A stretch of DNA of 8,854 nucleotides from the NCBI GenBank assembly GCA_900545085.1, contig UQXU01000074.1, forward strand, positions 1 through 8,854. Direction: 5' to 3'. The position numbers and the translations under genes are program-made. A model generated the notes under the pieces. It saw only the letters and a list, made by a program, of their open reading frames with translations, had not been told where the DNA came from and made no database searches. Of the stretch, positions 5,543-8,854 are shown piece after piece. Source of the DNA: an uncultured Eubacteriales bacterium (GTDB lineage Bacteria > Bacillota > Clostridia > Christensenellales > Christensenellaceae). The number at the start of each line of letters is the position of its first letter. The stretch's first letter is position 1.

Positions 5543-6181
5543 ATGAACGAAAACAGAGTCAAAAGAAACTCAATGCTTGCACAAAAGCTGATAAAGGAAC
5601 TCAAAGACAGAAACATCGAAGCGTTTTACGCCGAAGGCAAGGATGAGGCGCGAAGCCTCGCTCTCTCCATGATCCCCGAGGGCAGCTCTGTAGGCTGGGG
5701 CGGTTCTATGACTATAGATGAAATCGGATTAAAAGACGCTGTGATACAAGGCAATTACATCGAAATAAACAGAGACGCCGCGGCTTCTCCCGAAATAAAA
5801 GAAAAGCTGATGCGCGATATATTCTCCTGCGATTATTTCCTGACAAGCTGCAACGCCATCAGCGAAGACGGCATAATCGTCAACATCGACGGCATAGGAA
5901 ACAGAATAGCAGCGATTGCATTCGGTCCCGCTCATGTAATAATAATCGCAGGAATAAACAAAGTCGTCCACTCTGCGAAGGACGCGCTGAGCCGCGCGAG
6001 AAACGAGGCCGCGCCCATTAACGCTCAGCGTTTCGACATAGAGACCCCATGTAAAAAAACAGGAGCATGCTTCGACTGTAAATCCCCCGACACCATATGC
6101 TGTCAATTTTTAGTCACTCGATACAGTCGACACCCGGGGCGTATCAAGCTTATACTCGTCGATGAGGATCTGGGATTTTAA
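5543..6181 (+). CDS. LUD-domain (DUF162) protein, stand-alone LutC/YkgG superfamily member
   Basis: The LUD domain is shared with LutB and LutC of lactate oxidation, but single-gene relatives like this are of uncertain function. Evidence: GSSVGWGGSMTIDEIGL (47-63), and the core TSCNAISEDGIIVNIDGIGNRIAAIAFGP (101-129) followed by VIIIAGINKVV (132-142), which matches the usual TNAI.EDG.LVNIDG.GNRVA pattern. The C-terminus carries a Cys cluster (Cys170, 176, 179, 186, 187) in C-X5-C-X2-C-X6-CC spacing that could bind metal or an Fe-S cluster. Two further Cys are at 96 and 103. I place the start at 5543: AAGGAG (5528-5533) is 9 nt upstream, whereas the in-frame ATG at 5534 abuts the SD. This gives 212 residues. 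No lutA or lutB neighbour exists, so a lactate role is not supported by context. It is co-transcribed with the DUF554 gene. Confidence 0.88.
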   Translation: MNENRVKRNSMLAQKLIKELKDRNIEAFYAEGKDEARSLALSMIPEGSSVGWGGSMTIDEIGLKDAVIQGNYIEINRDAAASPEIKEKLMRDIFSCDYFLTSCNAISEDGIIVNIDGIGNRIAAIAFGPAHVIIIAGINKVVHSAKDALSRARNEAAPINAQRFDIETPCKKTGACFDCKSPDTICCQFLVTRYSRHPGRIKLILVDEDLGF

Positions 6182-6197
6182 AATAGCTGCAAATTTC

Positions 6198-6234
6198 AAA
6201 AAGCGCTCTGATATAATATCTCAGAGCGCTTTTT
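6198..6234. terminator. Bidirectional intrinsic terminator between LUD gene and trpS
   Basis: AAAAAGCGCTCTGA (6198-6211) is perfectly complementary to TCAGAGCGCTTTTT (6221-6234), with a 9-nt AT-rich loop. Each strand has a GC-rich stem followed by a T-run, so it can stop transcripts from both converging units. It starts 17 nt after the LUD stop and ends 24 nt from the trpS stop. Confidence 0.93.
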
Positions 6235-6258
6235 CACACTTTATCTTAATATATATGC

Positions 6259-7269
6259 TTACAGTTTTTTCGCTCCGAAGCCCACCTTGCGCTGAACCTT
6301 TGCCAGAGTTTTGAACGCCGTCCGAGCAGCCTTCTCACTGCCCTCGGATATCACTTCGTTGAGGTACGCTTTGTCAGCCCGTATCTCTTTGTATCTCTTC
6401 TGAAGCGGCTCAAGCTCAGCAACCACTGCATCCGCCACTTCACTCTTGAGCGTTCCGTAGTTTTTGCCTGCGAAGTATGCTTCCGCCTGCTCCGGAGTCT
6501 GACCCGTGACGGCAGCATAAATTGAAAGCAAATTGCTCACCCCCGGCTTATCCTCGCTGAGGCGTATCTCTGTTTGAGAATCTGTGACCGCGCGCTTCAG
6601 CTTACGTCGGATAGTATCCGGATCGTCGAGTATCGCAATAAACGCATTTTCATTAGGGTCTGATTTGCTCATCTTCTTTTCAGGCTCTTGCAGACTCATT
6701 ATGCGCGCGCCTGCTTTTGGGATATACGCATCCGGAATTACAAAAACATCTCCGTATATATTGTTGAATCTGGCAGCTATATCGCGTGTTATCTCCAAGT
6801 GCTGTCTTTGATCCTCGCCGACCGGAACGAGATCAGCCCGATACAGCAGAATATCCGCCGCCATAAGCACAGGGTACGTATACAGACCTGCATTCAGGTT
6901 GTCTGCATGACGCGCAGCCTTTTCTTTAAACTGCGTCATACGGTTCAGCTCTCCCATATAGGTAAAGCAGTTCAGTACCCAAGCCAGCTCCGCATGAGCG
7001 CTGACATGAGACTGCACATACAAAGTATTCTGCTTAGGATCTACGCCCGCCGCGAGCATTATGCTCATGAGATCCAGGCAGCGTTTGCGAAGCTCGGCCG
7101 GCTCCTGCCGAACTGTTATCGCATGCATATCCACTACGCAATAGTAGCAGTTGTATTCCTTTTGCAGCGTAACCCAGTTTTTCAGCGCGCCGAGATAGTT
7201 CCCCAGCGTCAGATTTCCCGAAGGCTGAATACCGCTGAATATTACTTTTTTATCTTTATTTTCACTCAA
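6259..7269 (-). CDS. trpS: Tryptophanyl-tRNA synthetase
   Basis: This class Ic aminoacyl-tRNA synthetase charges tRNA-Trp with tryptophan using ATP, in the cytosol. The 336 residues include the HIGH-like motif in GIQPSGNLTLGNYLGAL (13-29), where the His-Leu-Gly of many relatives is Thr-Leu-Gly. Other typical stretches are VDMHAIT (46-52), GELNRMTQFKEK (106-117), YPVLMAADILLY.ADLVPVGEDQ.QH (132-157) and the ATP-loop KMSKSDPN (199-206), all as in Bacillus TrpS. The start is a TTG at 7269-7267, where TTGA overlaps the thrC stop TGA. There is no in-frame ATG before the conserved region, so TTG with the upstream G-rich/GAAGAG sequence is the only reasonable start. It should be translationally coupled to thrC. 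No T-box or trp leader precedes it within the thrC coding sequence. Confidence 0.96.
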   Translation of the reverse strand: MSENKDKKVIFSGIQPSGNLTLGNYLGALKNWVTLQKEYNCYYCVVDMHAITVRQEPAELRKRCLDLMSIMLAAGVDPKQNTLYVQSHVSAHAELAWVLNCFTYMGELNRMTQFKEKAARHADNLNAGLYTYPVLMAADILLYRADLVPVGEDQRQHLEITRDIAARFNNIYGDVFVIPDAYIPKAGARIMSLQEPEKKMSKSDPNENAFIAILDDPDTIRRKLKRAVTDSQTEIRLSEDKPGVSNLLSIYAAVTGQTPEQAEAYFAGKNYGTLKSEVADAVVAELEPLQKRYKEIRADKAYLNEVISEGSEKAARTAFKTLAKVQRKVGFGAKKL

Positions 7270-8759
7270 ATCTCTTCGCCCCCTGCTATGGCTTCTACAG
7301 CCTTACCCATATTTTCTTTGTCTACTACGGACTTATGAACAATCTCTGCATTTTCCAACTCTGCAATCTGAGCAGGCATGGAAGTTTTTGATATTTCGGA
7401 GACCTTTCTGGCTGCGGCAAAAGGATCTTCCTCTCTCCTGCCCGTCAGAGCCTCCAGAACATCCTGTACAAACTTATACGGACTTGCCGTAGAGACCAGA
7501 AGAGTAGGCGTCTCGTCTTTCGAGACATTCACGTAATTCTCATATACGCACTGAGCCACAGCAGTATGCGGGTCCATAAGATATTTATAACGATCAAATA
7601 CGGTTCTTATAGTCCGAGAGGTACGCTGATCGTCACAGAAATCCGCATAGAACTCTTCCTTCATTTCGTTTACCATAGACATATCTATTACATACTCGCC
7701 GCTGAATTTCAGTCTTTTCATCGTTTCAGCTACTTTCATGGAATCTCTGCCCATGAGTTCAAACAGGAGACGCTCCAGATTGCTTGATATCAGAATGTCC
7801 ATAGAAGGAGACATAGTGCGGAAGAAGGTTCTGTTCGTCACTACATATCTTCCGGAATCGAAGAAGTCCGTCAGAACATTATTTTTATTGGAAGCACAGA
7901 TGAGTTTGTTGATAGGCAGACCCATGCGCTTCGCATAATAGGCCGCGAGTATATTTCCGAAATTGCCTGTCGGAACTGTTACGTTTATCTTTCCGCCCAT
8001 CTTTATCACACCTGACGCGACGAGCTGCAAGTACCCAAAGAAATAATATGCTATCTGCGGAGCAAGTCTGCCGAAATTAATTGAGTTGGCTGACGAAAGC
8101 ACATATCCCTTATCTGCCATGCGCTTATTAAAATCTTTATCTGCAAACAGCTTTTTAACGCCTGTCTGAGCATCATCAAAATTTCCCCGAACAGCTATTA
8201 CGTCTGTATTATCGCCTTTCGTGGTGGTCATCTGCAATCTTTGCATATCAGAAACTCCGCCTTCGGGATAGAATACCGCTATTCGAGTATTATCCACACC
8301 CGCGAAGCCCTCCAGAGCTGCTTTTCCCGTATCTCCTGAAGTCGCCGTAAGTATAAATACATTTTTATCAGACTGCTGACTGCGTATAGCCTCTGTCATA
8401 AGCCTGGGCAAAACCTGAAGCGCCATGTCTTTGAACGCCAGCGTCGGACCGTGGAAAAGCTCCATAACATATTCATTCGCACCCAGCTTTACCATAGGCA
8501 CAACCTTTTTGTCGTCAAAACTCGCGTATGCGTCCATAGTGATGTCGAGCAAGACTTCTTCTCTTATATCAAAATAACACGCCAGAACATACGCCGCTAC
8601 CTCGGGGTATGTTTTTCCTATCAGATTTTTCATCTGATTCTCGTCTATACTCGGAAAAAATTCCGGCACGAACAATCCGCCGTCCTCCGCTATTCCTTTC
8701 AAAACCGCTTCGAGCGGCGAAACGCTTGTCGCCGCGCTTTGCGTACTAACCAATCGCAT
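7266..8759 (-). CDS. thrC: Threonine synthase (PLP-dependent)
   Basis: The enzyme converts O-phospho-L-homoserine to L-threonine, the last step of threonine synthesis, in the cytosol. The 497-residue length fits the longer bacterial ThrC branch. Motifs: MRLVSTQ at the N-terminus, GGLFVPE (27-33), the PLP lysine in FHGPTLAFKDMALQ (102-115, Lys110), LTATSGDTGKAA (137-148), the substrate-site region SSANSINFGRLAPQ (222-235), the PLP phosphate loop VPTGNFGN (262-269), and SMDILISSNLERLLFEL (319-335). The start is set by AGGAGG 6 nt upstream, in a leader of only about 30 nt. It is the first gene of the thrC-trpS unit and overlaps trpS by 4 nt. No hom or thrB is adjacent in the window; neighbours beyond the right edge are unknown. 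Confidence 0.97.
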   Translation of the reverse strand: MRLVSTQSAATSVSPLEAVLKGIAEDGGLFVPEFFPSIDENQMKNLIGKTYPEVAAYVLACYFDIREEVLLDITMDAYASFDDKKVVPMVKLGANEYVMELFHGPTLAFKDMALQVLPRLMTEAIRSQQSDKNVFILTATSGDTGKAALEGFAGVDNTRIAVFYPEGGVSDMQRLQMTTTKGDNTDVIAVRGNFDDAQTGVKKLFADKDFNKRMADKGYVLSSANSINFGRLAPQIAYYFFGYLQLVASGVIKMGGKINVTVPTGNFGNILAAYYAKRMGLPINKLICASNKNNVLTDFFDSGRYVVTNRTFFRTMSPSMDILISSNLERLLFELMGRDSMKVAETMKRLKFSGEYVIDMSMVNEMKEEFYADFCDDQRTSRTIRTVFDRYKYLMDPHTAVAQCVYENYVNVSKDETPTLLVSTASPYKFVQDVLEALTGRREEDPFAAARKVSEISKTSMPAQIAELENAEIVHKSVVDKENMGKAVEAIAGGEEI

Positions 8760-8763
8760 GTAT

Positions 8764-8778
8764 ATCCTCCTGCGTAAT
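8764..8778 (-). repeat. 15-nt SD-containing sequence shared by thrC and gap leaders
   Basis: ATTACGCAGGAGGAT on the minus strand covers the thrC SD here and is identical to 1259-1245 before gap. Six of the bases are the SD itself; the other nine match as well. The inverted-repeat partner seen before gap is absent here. Confidence 0.5.
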
Positions 8779-8792
8779 TATCGTTAAGTCAT

Positions 8793-8821
8793 ATTGTATT
8801 ATAGCACATTAGCTCTGTCAA
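8793..8821 (-). promoter_or_regulatory. thrC-trpS promoter
   Basis: On the minus strand a perfect TTGACA (8821-8816) is followed after 17 nt by TACAAT (8798-8793). An overlapping extended -10, TGCTATAAT with TATAAT at 8803-8798, lies 12 nt from the -35 and could be used without it. Either choice gives a leader of about 26-32 nt, too short for a T-box or an attenuator. Confidence 0.8.
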
Positions 8822-8854
8822 TGCACATTTTCCCGCGGCTTTTTATGGCATTAT

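Noticed and set aside
5543..6181. Naming the LUD protein lutC (lactate utilisation)
   Set aside because: Only the shared domain supports it; lutA and lutB are absent nearby and the C-terminal Cys cluster suggests a different subgroup.
8760..8854. T-box or attenuator upstream of thrC-trpS
   Set aside because: The leader from the TTGACA promoter is only about 30 nt and contains no T-box core or terminator.
1..8854. CRISPR array, IS element, phage or defence genes
   Set aside because: I saw no repeat-spacer pattern, no transposase or integrase motif and no terminal inverted repeats. All long genes are housekeeping or conserved families.

Overview
The window looks like chromosomal core-genome DNA from a low-to-mid GC bacterium, most likely a Bacillota/Clostridia-like organism. 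This rests on strong AGGAGG-type ribosome binding sites, sigma-A-like promoters (TTGACA/TATAAT with 17-bp spacers), a Gram-positive-style TrpS, and a class II aldolase of the type common in Firmicutes and spirochaetes. The species cannot be named from the sequence. Seven well-supported protein genes cover nearly everything, plus one doubtful small ORF. There is no IS element, CRISPR array, tRNA, rRNA or phage gene.

Left block (minus strand, read right to left, 3508 to 184): a good promoter at 3508-3480 leads through a leader of about 120 nt, containing a perfect hairpin, into a GtrB/DPM1-like membrane glycosyltransferase (2445-3350). An M29 aminopeptidase (1308-2423) follows after 21 nt, then glyceraldehyde-3-phosphate dehydrogenase gap (235-1239), closed by an intrinsic terminator at 184-220. 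Between the aminopeptidase and gap is an inverted repeat whose 3' arm is the gap Shine-Dalgarno sequence. At the far left, a near-consensus plus-strand promoter drives a 60-residue signal-peptide-like ORF that runs into the 3' end of gap.

Centre (plus strand): a promoter divergent from the glycosyltransferase promoter drives fba, class II fructose-bisphosphate aldolase (3613-4548), ended by a strong terminator. A second unit starts with a tandemly repeated extended -10 element and carries a DUF554 membrane protein (4783-5505) and a LUD/DUF162 protein (5543-6181). It converges on a bidirectional terminator at 6198-6234.

Right block (minus strand): a TTGACA promoter at 8821-8793 drives thrC (threonine synthase), which overlaps trpS (tryptophanyl-tRNA synthetase) through a TTGA stop/start overlap.

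Biologically the window combines lower glycolysis (gap, fba), amino-acid supply and charging (thrC, trpS), peptide turnover, and a lipid-linked sugar transferase. I see no new multi-gene system. The observations most worth checking are an apparent in-frame loss of about six residues right after the catalytic DAD motif of the glycosyltransferase, the SD-sequestering or terminator-like hairpin before gap, and the proteobacterial/eukaryotic flavour of the GAPDH.
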